In this document: positions 1-8,188 of the stretch, in pieces | How the letters are laid out: each line of letters starts with the position of its first letter | How positions within the stretch are numbered: position 1 is the first letter of the stretch | Source: Saprospiraceae bacterium | GTDB taxonomy: Bacteria; Bacteroidota; Bacteroidia; Chitinophagales; Saprospiraceae | Assembly (NCBI GenBank): GCA_024103195.1 | Contig: JAGFIW010000242.1 | Coordinates: forward strand, 1-39,457 | Direction of reading: 5' to 3' | Length of the DNA stretch: 39,457 nt | Translations under genes and position numbers: made by a program | Notes under the pieces: generated by a model | Database searches by the model: none | What the model was told of the DNA's origin: nothing | What the model saw: the letters and a program-made list of their open reading frames with translations, nothing else

Positions 1-17
1 AACGCGTTGAGCGGTTA
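1..17 (+). repeat. Left terminal inverted repeat of the IS
   Basis: AACGCGTTGAGCGGTTA is the exact reverse complement of the bases at 1015-1031. The outermost eight bases are themselves palindromic. Confidence 0.9.
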
Positions 18-995
18 AGCAGCCAATGCATGTTTGGTTTGATTGATCTTGCGTCCATGAGTGAAATTCCAGTATTGTTTGAAAGTTTTGGCTGCAATCT
101 TGGAAAGGATCCTGATCTCGAAACCTGAAAATCTCTTTGCATAATTACAGCGTAATCGAAACTCATCGCAGTATTGTGAAAATACCACTTCAATTGATTT
201 CCGTTTGATTCGTTTTTCAGGATCGTATACCTGATAGTCCTTTTGATTTCGTCTATAGGGAACGTCAAGATAAATTCCAACTTGCTCAAACAAACTTAAC
301 TGTGTAGCTTGTCCTATGTACCCTCTATCCCCTATAAGAATTCTTCCTTCGAGATGCTTGTCATCAGTCGTTATTTCCTTAAGAAAAATACTGTCATGAG
401 CGTTGGCCTGAGTAATAAGGAGATCTCGATAAACACCTTGTTCAGTGCTGATAATGTGCATTTTATAGCCTATGAAGTATCCGCCAACAATCGGATTGTA
501 TCCCTTATTTGCTACTACTTGATCAAGTTCCGGTCGGCGGCATGCTTTGGAAGATTTTTCACGTACAATTTTACAAGTCGGAATTGGAATCGAATCAATC
601 AAAAAGGCTTCTTGGTCATCAATCATTGGAGCCGCCAGCAACTCCGTACAATACAACAAAGCCTCGCGCAAAGACTTCTTCCTACGGTTGAAGGAGGCAC
701 GATGGATGAGTTGAGGAAACAAGTCCGGGTAGTCCTTCTCAAGCTTGTACCACAGCAGGTTTTCAGATATGACTTCAATGCATTCCGCTGCGATTGCAAG
801 ACTTATTACTTCCAAATCACTCATTTTAGGCGGATTGGGGTAAGCACGGGTGTTGCCTACTCCATCAAAGAAATTCTCCGCCCGGGATTGGATTGTATCG
901 CGAACTTTTCCGTAAATTGTGGCAAGATCATGCATAGAGGTATCTTCAAGATTGGTGGAATAATCTACAAGATACTGAATATCAAGAATATGCAT
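15..995 (-). CDS. IS982-family DDE transposase
   Basis: This 326-residue protein should cut and join the ends of the surrounding element. The N-terminal part (about 55-75) carries the SDLEVISLAIAAE segment typical of IS982-type transposases. The DDE core follows: D134 in FLIDSIPIP, D223 in IGDRGYIG and a candidate E269 in RKSIEVVFSQ, in the usual order and spacing. A basic GYKMH segment (176-180) lies between the first two acids. The frame is intact and full-length, starting at ATG 995 and ending 14 bases inside the left repeat, so the copy may be active. A second in-frame Met (residue 21) is a possible alternative start. Confidence 0.88.
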   Translation of the reverse strand: MHILDIQYLVDYSTNLEDTSMHDLATIYGKVRDTIQSRAENFFDGVGNTRAYPNPPKMSDLEVISLAIAAECIEVISENLLWYKLEKDYPDLFPQLIHRASFNRRKKSLREALLYCTELLAAPMIDDQEAFLIDSIPIPTCKIVREKSSKACRRPELDQVVANKGYNPIVGGYFIGYKMHIISTEQGVYRDLLITQANAHDSIFLKEITTDDKHLEGRILIGDRGYIGQATQLSLFEQVGIYLDVPYRRNQKDYQVYDPEKRIKRKSIEVVFSQYCDEFRLRCNYAKRFSGFEIRILSKIAAKTFKQYWNFTHGRKINQTKHALAA

Positions 996-1014
996 GATCT
1001 TTTTTTATTGAATC

Positions 1015-1031
1015 TAACCGCTCAACGCGTT
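1015..1031 (-). repeat. Right terminal inverted repeat of the IS
   Basis: TAACCGCTCAACGCGTT mirrors the left end perfectly over 17 bp; the match breaks at the next inward bases. Bases just outside are AACAAAAT, whose first bases could belong to a target duplication that cannot be tested here. Confidence 0.9.
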
Positions 1032-1119
1032 AACAAAATTAAGATTCAAAAAATGGGAAGGCTTCACCTGGACCGCGAAGGTTGGGCGGGCTGAACGGAT
1101 AACGGACTCCTCTCAACGA

Positions 1120-2004
1120 TCAATGCCACGGCAAGATGCCGAAACCCTCAAACGCTCCACATTCCCGAATGACGGAGTCTCGAAGTAATTGGGACAGTTG
1201 CTGAAATCCAAGCCTCTCCCGGGAAGCCAGCGGACGTCCATGCAGCAGGTCAACTGAAAGAATGCCTTCCAGGGAATTGAGGAGGTAAATGCCGTCCGCC
1301 TCCATGAGTGCCTCAACAGGAATGTCGGCATAAGGTATTCCGCCATCCGCCAACAGCAGGGACTGCAATTCCCGAAGGGTGGTACCCGGAAAAGCCAATC
1401 CTTCACGCCCAGGCGTCCACCAGCGCCCCCCTCGCTCCAGCAACAGACAGCCTCTGGCAAATCCTACCAACTGCCCGTGGGGACTACGAATGATCGCTTC
1501 TCCCCCGCCTTTGACCCGCACTTCCTTCTGCGCCATGATCAGGTCCGGCCTGCCCGTCGTTTTCCAACGAACAGACGGACTGGAGGGATCCCTTGTGACA
1601 TCACTCAGATGGGCGTGGACCGCCTGACGGATTCGCGGAGATGGGGCATCCAGTGTGGCCAATACCAGCGGCGATGAGGTAGACGGGTCGGCCACGAGGC
1701 CTCTGCCTCCTTCCCCTGACGTGACCGTCACCCGAAAGATGCCGTTCCGGGGTGCTCCGGCATGACACAGCTTTTCGGTCATGGAGGGAAAATCCCCGGC
1801 ACCGAACTGCCAGGAAATACCCATGGCCATCAGTCCTTCATTAATCCTTTCCCGATGCCTTTCCGCTTTCCATGGATGGCCGTTGACAACCGCCAGGGTC
1901 TCGAAAAGAGCCTCCCCCAGCAAAAACCCCCTGTCTCCAACAGGAATGCAGGCGGCATTTGCCGGCACGATGTCTCCATTCAACCATACAGGCCGGGTGT
2001 TCAT
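1120..2004 (-). CDS. pabC: Class IV aminotransferase / aminodeoxychorismate lyase-like protein (PabC position)
   Basis: A 294-residue fold-type IV PLP enzyme, probably the aminodeoxychorismate lyase step of 4-aminobenzoate synthesis, inferred from its place directly after pabA. The N-terminal GDRGFLLGEALFET motif (23-36) is typical and K148 in RWKTTGR fits the PLP lysine. However, the segment where family members have a conserved Glu and Asn contacting the cofactor reads LVGFARGCLLLE (179-190), with Gly181 and Cys186 at those places by my alignment. Activity or substrate could therefore differ. ATG 2004 is chosen because it overlaps the pabA stop as ATGA; a TTG two codons upstream is less likely. 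The gene symbol is based on context. Confidence 0.75.
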   Translation of the reverse strand: MNTRPVWLNGDIVPANAACIPVGDRGFLLGEALFETLAVVNGHPWKAERHRERINEGLMAMGISWQFGAGDFPSMTEKLCHAGAPRNGIFRVTVTSGEGGRGLVADPSTSSPLVLATLDAPSPRIRQAVHAHLSDVTRDPSSPSVRWKTTGRPDLIMAQKEVRVKGGGEAIIRSPHGQLVGFARGCLLLERGGRWWTPGREGLAFPGTTLRELQSLLLADGGIPYADIPVEALMEADGIYLLNSLEGILSVDLLHGRPLASRERLGFQQLSQLLRDSVIRECGAFEGFGILPWH

Positions 2005-2606
2005 GACCAAGCGTCGTTTTCGTGGAGGGTCTGAATGCCCGCCAGGTGAAGGAAATTGGCCACCATCCTGAACCCATCCGGCGTCAGAATGGATTCGGGA
2101 TGGAATTGGACGCCATACAGGGGATACTCCCGGTGGGCGATAGCCATATTGATCCCGTCCTCCGTCCAGGCCAACCGGTCGAAGGGTCCCTTTGACAGGG
2201 CATCATCCCGCAGGATCAGCGAATGGTAACGACCCGCATGAAATGGGTTGTTCAATCCGGCAAAAAGGGGATGCCCCTTGTGATGAACCGGGGTGGCCAT
2301 GCCGTGCACGGGCACGGGAGCCCCGATGACCGGGATACCGAAAGCGGCTCCCATACACTGATGCCCCAGGCAGACGCCAAACATCGGCAATCCTGCCCCC
2401 TCTCTGCGAATGACTTCCACGGTGTGACCCGACTCGGCCGGCGTACAGGGTCCGGGCGAAATGACCAATGCCCTTACCTCCGGCGGAAAAGGGCGAATGA
2501 GGATTTCGTCATCGTTGCGCAGTACGACGACTTCAACCCCAAGCATCCGGATGTAATGGACGAGGTTGAACACAAAGGAATCGTAATTGTCAATCACCCA
2601 AACCAT
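2001..2606 (-). CDS. pabA: Glutamine amidotransferase subunit of aminodeoxychorismate synthase
   Basis: This 201-residue class I glutamine amidotransferase should supply ammonia to the chorismate-amination subunit encoded just upstream. The N-terminus VIDNYDSFVFNLVHY is the family signature. The catalytic triad is C79 (GVCLGHQ), H169 and E171 (QFHPES), and PGPCTP (51-56) forms the oxyanion loop. The reading frame stays open upstream to 2717, but the family start fits ATG 2606, which lies inside the last 17 bases of pabB, so the two are probably translationally coupled. TrpG and PabA cannot be separated by sequence alone; the PabB-type partner decides the call. Confidence 0.88.
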   Translation of the reverse strand: MVWVIDNYDSFVFNLVHYIRMLGVEVVVLRNDDEILIRPFPPEVRALVISPGPCTPAESGHTVEVIRREGAGLPMFGVCLGHQCMGAAFGIPVIGAPVPVHGMATPVHHKGHPLFAGLNNPFHAGRYHSLILRDDALSKGPFDRLAWTEDGINMAIAHREYPLYGVQFHPESILTPDGFRMVANFLHLAGIQTLHENDAWS

Positions 2607-3966
2607 CGCCACATGCCATAAAGATTTTGAGGGCCTTGTCCATCGTTTCGCGATATTCCTCACCGGGATCGGACAGCCAGGTAATACCCCCGCCCACCTG
2701 GAAGCTGACCTGGCCACCCCTGATCAGCAAAGTCCGGATGGGAATACTGGTATCCATATTGCCGTCAAATCCGATATAGCCCAATGCGCCGCAATACACA
2801 TGACGGGGAATGCCCTCCAGTTCTGCAATGATTTCCAGGCTTCGGCGCTTTGGAGCCCCAGTGACCGAACCGCCCGGGAAACAGGCCTTCAGCAGGTCGA
2901 GGGCATCCCGTCCCGGTTCGAGCCGCCCTTCAACGACAGAAACCAGGTGATGGACACCGGCATAGGATTCCAGAGCGCATGGTGAAGGAACCCGCACACT
3001 CCCCGGTGTGCATACCCGGGCCAGATCGTTTCTGAGCAGGTCCACGATCATGAGGTTTTCGGCGCGGTCCTTCTCGCTGGCGAGCAGGGCCTCGGCCATT
3101 CCCCGGTCTTTCACCGGATCCGGAAACCGTGGTCGGGTCCCTTTGATGGGCCTGGTTTCGGCATGACGGCCCGACAATCGCACAAACCGCTCCGGAGATG
3201 CGGACGCCACAACGACATCCTCCAACCGGACCAAAGCGCCGAATGGGGCCGGATTGACCGCGCGCAAACGGAGGTAAAAGGCCAGGTCATCCCAATTTTC
3301 GGGCAGTAAGGCGGAAAACCGTTGTGAAATATTGGTCTGGAAAACATCCCCGGCACGGATATAAGACCTCACACGCCCGACGGCCTGCTGATAGGCCTCT
3401 TCTCCGAAATTGGACTGCCATCTCTCCCGGGGTAGGGGCACAAAGGCAGATGGCGTTGTCCGGGATTCCCCTTGAAGAAGACCGAGAAACATCTCTGCCC
3501 GCTCCCGGGCGCGCGCCTCTCTGGCGCTGTCTTCCCGGGCAGGATATCCTGAACTGTAGAGCCATGCCATCTGCTTTTGATGGTCAAAAGCCACAACGAC
3601 ATCGTACAATCCGACGGCCAGATCGGGCCATGTGGCATCGTCATCCTGGCATTGACATCCGGGATACAGGGTACCGGCCAGTTCGTAGGAAAAAAAACCG
3701 GCGGCGCCTCCCCGGAACGGGGGTGCCTGCGGATCGCGATCGGCCGGCATTGGAAAGTCGGACAGCAATGCCCGCAACCCGGTCCAGGGATCGCCATCCC
3801 CGCCCCGGAAGACCTCGAAGGGATCGGCCATCAGAAAAGAATAACGGCCGGTCTCCGGGTGGGACATGGCGCTGTCCAGAAAACAAAGCCCGGGCAGTCC
3901 CGACAAGGCACACAAGCCGTCAACGGGCGACAGAGAACCGACGGGGAGGCAGAGCGGGGTAGTCAA
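2590..3966 (-). CDS. pabB: Aminodeoxychorismate synthase component I
   Basis: This 458-residue chorismate-binding enzyme aminates chorismate in folate synthesis. The C-terminal domain holds the family motifs PIKGTRPR (273-280), AENLMIVDLLRNDL (302-315) and FPGGSVTGAPK (363-373). Lys275 in PIKGTR is the hallmark of PabB; TrpE-type anthranilate synthases have Ala there, so this is assigned to pABA and not tryptophan synthesis. The start is non-ATG: the reading frame upstream to the stop at 4009-4011 contains no ATG, and TTG at 3966 best fits the family N-terminus. It is the first gene of a pabB-pabA-pabC operon, divergent from the phosphatase gene at 4047. Confidence 0.9.
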   Translation of the reverse strand: MTTPLCLPVGSLSPVDGLCALSGLPGLCFLDSAMSHPETGRYSFLMADPFEVFRGGDGDPWTGLRALLSDFPMPADRDPQAPPFRGGAAGFFSYELAGTLYPGCQCQDDDATWPDLAVGLYDVVVAFDHQKQMAWLYSSGYPAREDSAREARARERAEMFLGLLQGESRTTPSAFVPLPRERWQSNFGEEAYQQAVGRVRSYIRAGDVFQTNISQRFSALLPENWDDLAFYLRLRAVNPAPFGALVRLEDVVVASASPERFVRLSGRHAETRPIKGTRPRFPDPVKDRGMAEALLASEKDRAENLMIVDLLRNDLARVCTPGSVRVPSPCALESYAGVHHLVSVVEGRLEPGRDALDLLKACFPGGSVTGAPKRRSLEIIAELEGIPRHVYCGALGYIGFDGNMDTSIPIRTLLIRGGQVSFQVGGGITWLSDPGEEYRETMDKALKIFMACGDGLGD

Positions 3967-3994
3967 ATCCAGTAAACGGCTATGGCCGACGGGG

Positions 3995-4001
3995 CAAAAT
4001 A
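3995..4001 (-). promoter_or_regulatory. Possible -7 element for the pab operon
   Basis: TATTTTG lies about 28 nt before the TTG start of pabB. It is one base shorter than the Bacteroidota TAnnTTTG consensus and has no well-spaced upstream TTG, so this is weak. Confidence 0.25.
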
Positions 4002-4034
4002 CAGCGAATCAATGGGCATGACGGACGGAATATC

Positions 4035-4042
4035 TACTTTTA
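4035..4042 (+). promoter_or_regulatory. Possible -7 element for the SpoIIE-type phosphatase gene
   Basis: TACTTTTA matches TAnnTTTG except for the last base and ends four bases before ATG 4047. If used, transcription would start at or next to the start codon. No convincing -33 TTG is visible. Confidence 0.3.
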
Positions 4043-4046
4043 GGGT

Positions 4047-5306
4047 ATGGCTGAAGTGTCTTCTTCACCGGCAGAGTTGCTCCAACGTATCGAAGCCCTG
4101 GAGCGCGAGTTGAATCTGAAGCAACTTCAGATCAACCGGTTGTTGAATATTACCCAGGCCATCAACAACAACCTCAAGTTCGAGGACTTGTTCCAGATGT
4201 TCCAGTCATTCCTGAGCTGGGAAATGGGCATTACCAAAATGGCGCTGTTCATCCGGGACAAAACGGAGACCGATTGGATCTGCCCGGTCTTTATAGGTAT
4301 CCAGCCGGCCTTCATTCAGGCCAACAGTTACATCACCCGTTTGTTTCCTCAATACGCCCGGCTCACCAAGCTGACCCGGGAGGATCACCCGTTCCTGCGG
4401 GAATTTGACGTGATCATTCCGGTCATGCACAAGGACCAACCCATCGCCTACATGTTTTTGGGCAATCTCGACCAGGAGGACGGGATTTACCACCGGGTGC
4501 AATTTATCACGACCATCGTCAATGTGGTCGCGGTGGCCCTGGAAAACAAACGCCTCTTCAAAAGACAACTCGAGCAGGAAAGACTCAAGCGGGAAATGGA
4601 ACTGGCCAGCGACATCCAGCGCATGCTGGTGCCTGACGTTTTGCCCGAGAGCCCTCATTTTGAGGTGGCCAGCATCTACCAACCCCAGCTGGGAGTCGGT
4701 GGCGACTACTTCGACTTTATCCTGCTCGACGAGCGGAGGCTGGGATTTTGCGTGGCCGATATCTCCGGAAAGGGCCTGGCCGCGGCAATGATCATGTCCA
4801 ATTTCCAGGCCAACCTCCACAGTCTCCTGCTCCAGCACCTGCCCATTGACGTCCTCATTCGAAAACTGAACGACATCGTATTCCGGATCACCCATGGATC
4901 AAGGTTCATCACTTTCTTCTATGCCGAGTACGACACCACCACCCGGGAATTGCAATACATCAATGCCGGTCATGTCCCCTCCCTGCTGGTGCATGACGGC
5001 CAACTGAAACAGCTGGACTGCGGGTGTACCCTCCTCGGCAGCTTTGAAGAATTGCCTTCGATTGAGGTAGGCTGCGAACAAATTGCACCGGATACCCTGA
5101 TCCTCAGTTACACGGATGGACTGACCGACCTGAAAAACGACAACGGAGAATTCCTCAACGAACAGCTTTTGCTGGACTTCACCCGCCTCCACCACCCCTT
5201 GCATCCCGGAGAATTCAACCACCAGCTCATGCACCGGATGGAGGTTTTTCGCGGACAGCAGCCTTTCCCCGATGACGTGACCGTATTGACCTGTCGTTTG
5301 AAATGA
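4047..5306 (+). CDS. GAF-domain PP2C/SpoIIE-type serine phosphatase
   Basis: A 419-residue cytoplasmic regulator. It has an N-terminal coiled coil (about 8-40), a GAF-like sensor domain (about 45-168), a second charged helix (170-195) and a C-terminal SpoIIE/PP2C phosphatase. Metal-binding acids are present: D220 (GGDYFDF), D238 (ADISGKG), D357 (YTDGLTD) and D409/D410 (DDVTVL), so it should be active. Family members usually dephosphorylate STAS-type anti-anti-sigma factors in partner-switching pathways. No STAS or HPK-like partner is encoded nearby, so the target is unknown. It sits alone between the divergent pab operon and a sigma factor gene 134 bp downstream. Confidence 0.85.
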   Translation: MAEVSSSPAELLQRIEALERELNLKQLQINRLLNITQAINNNLKFEDLFQMFQSFLSWEMGITKMALFIRDKTETDWICPVFIGIQPAFIQANSYITRLFPQYARLTKLTREDHPFLREFDVIIPVMHKDQPIAYMFLGNLDQEDGIYHRVQFITTIVNVVAVALENKRLFKRQLEQERLKREMELASDIQRMLVPDVLPESPHFEVASIYQPQLGVGGDYFDFILLDERRLGFCVADISGKGLAAAMIMSNFQANLHSLLLQHLPIDVLIRKLNDIVFRITHGSRFITFFYAEYDTTTRELQYINAGHVPSLLVHDGQLKQLDCGCTLLGSFEELPSIEVGCEQIAPDTLILSYTDGLTDLKNDNGEFLNEQLLLDFTRLHHPLHPGEFNHQLMHRMEVFRGQQPFPDDVTVLTCRLK

Positions 5307-5440
5307 AGCCATCCGGCTCTGGTCTCTTGGGATGGATGAATGACAACCGATTGATTTTGAATGCCTTTCATGCCAGCGCTTGCCATGGATTAAACCCTGG
5401 CCTCATTCCATTGTCCAAGTTGTAAATCTCCTCCCGAAAA

Positions 5441-5989
5441 TTGCTGCCTTTCCCGTCGGATCGCGAGATACTGGACCGGGTCCGGGACCCCGGCCGCAGG
5501 GAGGAAGGTTTTCGGCTCCTGATGAGCACCTACCAGGAAAGACTTTTTGCCATGGTGTACCGCATGACCGGCAATACGACGGATACGGATGATCTCCTGC
5601 AGGAGATATTCATCAAGGCATGGGTCAACCTGGATCAATTCAGGGAGCGCAGCCGTTTGTACACCTGGTTGTACCGGATCGGCGTCAACGAAACCCTCAA
5701 CCATCTGGCTCGCCAGCGCCGGGAAACCGCCCGTCAAGCCTTGATACCGGTGGCGGAATCCGCCGCAGGAGCCGGTTTGCCGGTGGCGGGCATCGAAAAA
5801 ATATTCAGCAGGGCCCTGGCACGCCTTCCCGAAAAACAACGCCTTGTTTTCAACCTCCGCTACTTTGACGAAATGAGCTATCAAGAGATGTCCGAAGTAC
5901 TGCAAACGTCTGTCGGGGCCCTCAAAGCCTCGTTCCACCATGCTTTGAAGAAACTGGAAAAAGACCTCGTCCATCTGCCCATCGATTAA
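5441..5989 (+). CDS. ECF-type RNA polymerase sigma factor
   Basis: A 182-residue extracytoplasmic-function sigma factor that should direct RNA polymerase to a stress or envelope regulon. Region 2 covers about 27-95, with the core-binding DTDDLLQEIFIKAW segment (48-61). Region 4 covers about 125-178, with the helix-turn-helix SYQEMSEVLQTSVGALKASF. No ATG precedes region 2: the only in-frame ATG (5522) would remove the conserved DREILDRVRDPGRREEGF lead-in, so TTG 5441 is the likely start. The upstream frame closes at a stop at 5423-5425. It is followed by a membrane protein and a Spy-like protein in one apparent operon. Confidence 0.88.
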   Translation: MLPFPSDREILDRVRDPGRREEGFRLLMSTYQERLFAMVYRMTGNTTDTDDLLQEIFIKAWVNLDQFRERSRLYTWLYRIGVNETLNHLARQRRETARQALIPVAESAAGAGLPVAGIEKIFSRALARLPEKQRLVFNLRYFDEMSYQEMSEVLQTSVGALKASFHHALKKLEKDLVHLPID

Positions 5990-5995
5990 GCGATC

Positions 5996-6472
5996 ATGAA
6001 GGATACATGGCACAAAGAAGCTGAGACCGTGGACCAGGAGATCCGGCGAATTGCTCCGGACCTATGGCCACTTCTGCGTCAGGATCAGGTACCTGTACCT
6101 GGTGCCGGATATTTCGATGACCTGCAGGCAAGGATATTTGTGCAGGCCACGCAGAGAAAACCCCGCCGGACATGGCAACTTCACCGCTTTTGGCCGGTCG
6201 GAGTGGCCGCCTCTGTCGCCTTGATGATGACCGCTCTGATCTGGATCCAGCGGGAAACTCAGTCCCACCATCCCGATTTCAGCCAGATTCCGGCCGCCGA
6301 ATTGGAGGCCTATCTGGACAATCGCATCGACGCCATGGATGAATCCCTCATCATGGAATTTGCCCCTTCCACGCTCACTTCACTGAATACCGGAGCATGG
6401 CAGGAAGCTGAACAATACCTGGAGGACAATCCGGAGTCCATCGATGACGAATGGCTGAAAAAGTATTTTTAA
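5996..6472 (+). CDS. Single-pass membrane protein, candidate anti-sigma factor
   Basis: A 158-residue protein with a cytoplasmic N-terminal part of about 65 residues, one membrane span (about 67-84, VGVAASVALMMTALIWIQ) and an acidic periplasmic C-terminal part. I recognise no zinc-binding anti-sigma motif. Its position 6 bp after an ECF sigma gene and before a Spy-like gene, with this topology, suggests it holds the sigma factor at the membrane. That role is inferred from context. Confidence 0.7.
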   Translation: MKDTWHKEAETVDQEIRRIAPDLWPLLRQDQVPVPGAGYFDDLQARIFVQATQRKPRRTWQLHRFWPVGVAASVALMMTALIWIQRETQSHHPDFSQIPAAELEAYLDNRIDAMDESLIMEFAPSTLTSLNTGAWQEAEQYLEDNPESIDDEWLKKYF

Positions 6473-6489
6473 CCCCACGACCCTTTCAC

Positions 6490-6945
6490 ATGAAACCAGG
6501 ATTTTTTGCCCTTGCCTTGTCTGTTTGCGCTGCTGTGAGCCTTAATGCCCAACCCGGCCCCAAAGACGGCATGCAACGCGACCGTATCGAATCACTGAAG
6601 ATCGCCTTCTTTACCCGGGAATTGGATCTTTCTCCCGAAGAGTCCCAGAAATTCTGGCCCCTTTACAATGAATGGCAGGCCAAACAGGATGCCCTGAAAG
6701 AGGACATGCATCCCGGGAAGCCGCTCCGCGACCTTTCTGAAAAGGAAATGGACGCCCTCTTTCAAAAAAGGCTGGCCCAAATTGAGGAAGAAGCTGCCCT
6801 TCACCGGGATTACCTTCTCAAATTGAGGCAGGCCCTGCCATTGCGCAAACTGATTCATTTGCCTGCCGCCGAAAGGGATTTCAAGCGACGCCTCATGGAG
6901 GAAGTCCACAACCGGAGAGACAGGGACCATCGCCCGAAGCGGTAA
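6490..6945 (+). CDS. Spy/CpxP-like periplasmic protein
   Basis: A 151-residue exported helical protein. A signal peptide (1-20, ending SLNA before Gln21) is followed by charged helices. The stretch FTRELDLSPEESQKFWPLYN (41-60) is typical of the Bacteroidota Spy/CpxP-like 'periplasmic heavy-metal sensor' group. Homologues usually sit beside an ECF sigma and its anti-sigma, as here, and may sense misfolded protein or metal. ATG 6490 is chosen because it starts the signal peptide; the frame also opens 13 codons earlier. It converges with the lysozyme gene, 6 bp away. Confidence 0.75.
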   Translation: MKPGFFALALSVCAAVSLNAQPGPKDGMQRDRIESLKIAFFTRELDLSPEESQKFWPLYNEWQAKQDALKEDMHPGKPLRDLSEKEMDALFQKRLAQIEEEAALHRDYLLKLRQALPLRKLIHLPAAERDFKRRLMEEVHNRRDRDHRPKR

Positions 6946-6951
6946 CACCCT

Positions 6952-7689
6952 TCAGGGATTCGACCTGATCACGTTCTTGCTCCGGCTGCGGAGAAGCAGG
7001 GAAGCGAAGTCCGAATGGCTGCCTGAAAAAACATTGAGGTCCACATAGCCATCGACACCCTGAAGTCGCGCCCGGTCACCGTATTGCCAGAAATGCCATG
7101 CTCTTTCGGGACCCAATTCCGGAAAATCCCGGCTGTACCGCGCTATCCAGAGCGGATAATCGTCGAAATGTCCCGCCAGATGCCTGTGATAAAATTTTTG
7201 ATTGCTGTACAGGATGGGTTTCACGCCATAGTGAGCCTCCACCAGGGTCAGCCAGGTACGGATGAGCGGGATGATGGTGTCCGGCGAACAACCGTCCAGG
7301 GTCTCGACGTCCAAAACGGGAGGGAGATCGCCTGGCTCCAATCGAACCACACGAATGAAATGCAGGACCTGATCCAGTGGGGGTGATTGCGGCCGGAAGA
7401 AATGATAGGCGCCGCGATGGAGACCTGCCGTACGGGCATTTTCCCAGTTGTCCGTGAAAAGCGAATCCACCAGCGTCTTCCCTTCCGTTGCCTTGATGAA
7501 GGCAAAGTGAATATCCTGCAGGGCCAACTTGTCCCATTCAATACACGATTGATAATGACTGACGTCTACCCCGTGGACCGTGAAATCCCTTCTCCGCTCC
7601 GTTTCCTGTTTGCCGCAAGCTGCCGCGGCAAACAGCCCCGCCATGCCTATGGCAACAATCCGGGTCCGACGGGATGGGAACAGCTTCAT
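6952..7689 (-). CDS. GH25-family lysozyme-like lipoprotein
   Basis: A 245-residue predicted lipoprotein (signal segment with a lipobox ending AAAAC, Cys25) carrying a glycoside hydrolase family 25 domain from about 38 to 225. GVDVSHYQ (40-47) supplies D42, and PVLDVE (124-129) supplies D127 and E129, the acidic residues expected for muramidase activity. The usual role is cleavage of the peptidoglycan sugar backbone; here it should be tethered in the periplasm or to the outer membrane. It lies 28 bp after apaG and is probably co-transcribed with it. Confidence 0.88.
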   Translation of the reverse strand: MKLFPSRRTRIVAIGMAGLFAAAACGKQETERRRDFTVHGVDVSHYQSCIEWDKLALQDIHFAFIKATEGKTLVDSLFTDNWENARTAGLHRGAYHFFRPQSPPLDQVLHFIRVVRLEPGDLPPVLDVETLDGCSPDTIIPLIRTWLTLVEAHYGVKPILYSNQKFYHRHLAGHFDDYPLWIARYSRDFPELGPERAWHFWQYGDRARLQGVDGYVDLNVFSGSHSDFASLLLRSRSKNVIRSNP

Positions 7690-7717
7690 GGTGAAAATAC
7701 CTGCAAAAATCCCGCCG

Positions 7718-8104
7718 TCAATTAAACCGGACAGGGGCGGTCATGGTGAAATCCGGGATGCGCACTTCAAACAGCGTCCCGTCACGCATTCGCTGCATGG
7801 TGTAGGAACCGTACATCTTACCGATGTCCGTCAGGAGGTGCGTCCAGGAAACGTATTCATGGACTTCTCCGGGACCCAGCACAGGCTGTTGTCCGATCAC
7901 ACCCTCACCTTCCACTTCCCGGAGAATGAAATTGGAATCGCGGATATACCAATGCCGGCGCAGCAATTGTACGGTCTCAGGGCTCTCGTTGCGGATGGTA
8001 ATGCGGTACGCATGGACATAGCGCTGATCCTCCGGACTGGAGTGTTTTTCCTGGTAAAACGTTTCAACAGTTACCCGGATGCCTAGCGTCTCTTTGGTTT
8101 CCAT
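7718..8104 (-). CDS. apaG: ApaG-domain protein
   Basis: A 128-residue all-beta protein matching ApaG over its full length. The core from YVHAYRITIRNES through RHWYIRDSN to PGEVHEYVSWT and MYGSYTM is the conserved family region. The biochemical role is not settled; in enterobacteria the gene has been linked to cobalt/magnesium efflux phenotypes. A corA-type Mg transporter gene lies just upstream on the same strand, with 84 bp between them and a promoter-like pair for apaG in that gap. Confidence 0.88.
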   Translation of the reverse strand: METKETLGIRVTVETFYQEKHSSPEDQRYVHAYRITIRNESPETVQLLRRHWYIRDSNFILREVEGEGVIGQQPVLGPGEVHEYVSWTHLLTDIGKMYGSYTMQRMRDGTLFEVRIPDFTMTAPVRFN

Positions 8105-8120
8105 TTGCCGTAAACAACAT

Positions 8121-8151
8121 CAAAAATCAGGGGACGTGTTCAATAAGTCAA
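8121..8151 (-). promoter_or_regulatory. Promoter candidate for apaG
   Basis: On the minus strand, TTG (8149-8151) is followed after 20 bp by GATTTTTG (8121-8128), one mismatch from the Bacteroidota -7 consensus TAnnTTTG. It lies 16 bases before the apaG ATG. Confidence 0.45.
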
Positions 8152-8188
8152 GTCTATCCCGCAAAATGTCGCCGCCCATACATCCTGA

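Larger units (their letters stand above)
1..1031 (-). mobile_element. IS982-like insertion sequence
   Basis: A complete insertion sequence bounded by 17-bp perfect inverted repeats (1-17 and 1015-1031), with one transposase gene filling it on the minus strand. It is visibly more AT-rich than the flanking chromosome. The left repeat begins on the first base of the window, so the left target duplication cannot be seen and the true left end could lie a base or two further out. It lies downstream of the pab operon, about 88 bp past the end of the last gene, so it does not interrupt a recognisable reading frame. Confidence 0.85.

Noticed and set aside
309..1094. Long open frame on the plus strand opposite the transposase
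   Set aside because: Antisense to an intact transposase with clear DDE motifs; no recognisable domain of its own.
2590..3966. TrpE (anthranilate synthase) instead of PabB
   Set aside because: PIKGTR has Lys275, which is typical of PabB, and a class IV PLP enzyme ends the operon; no other trp genes are present.
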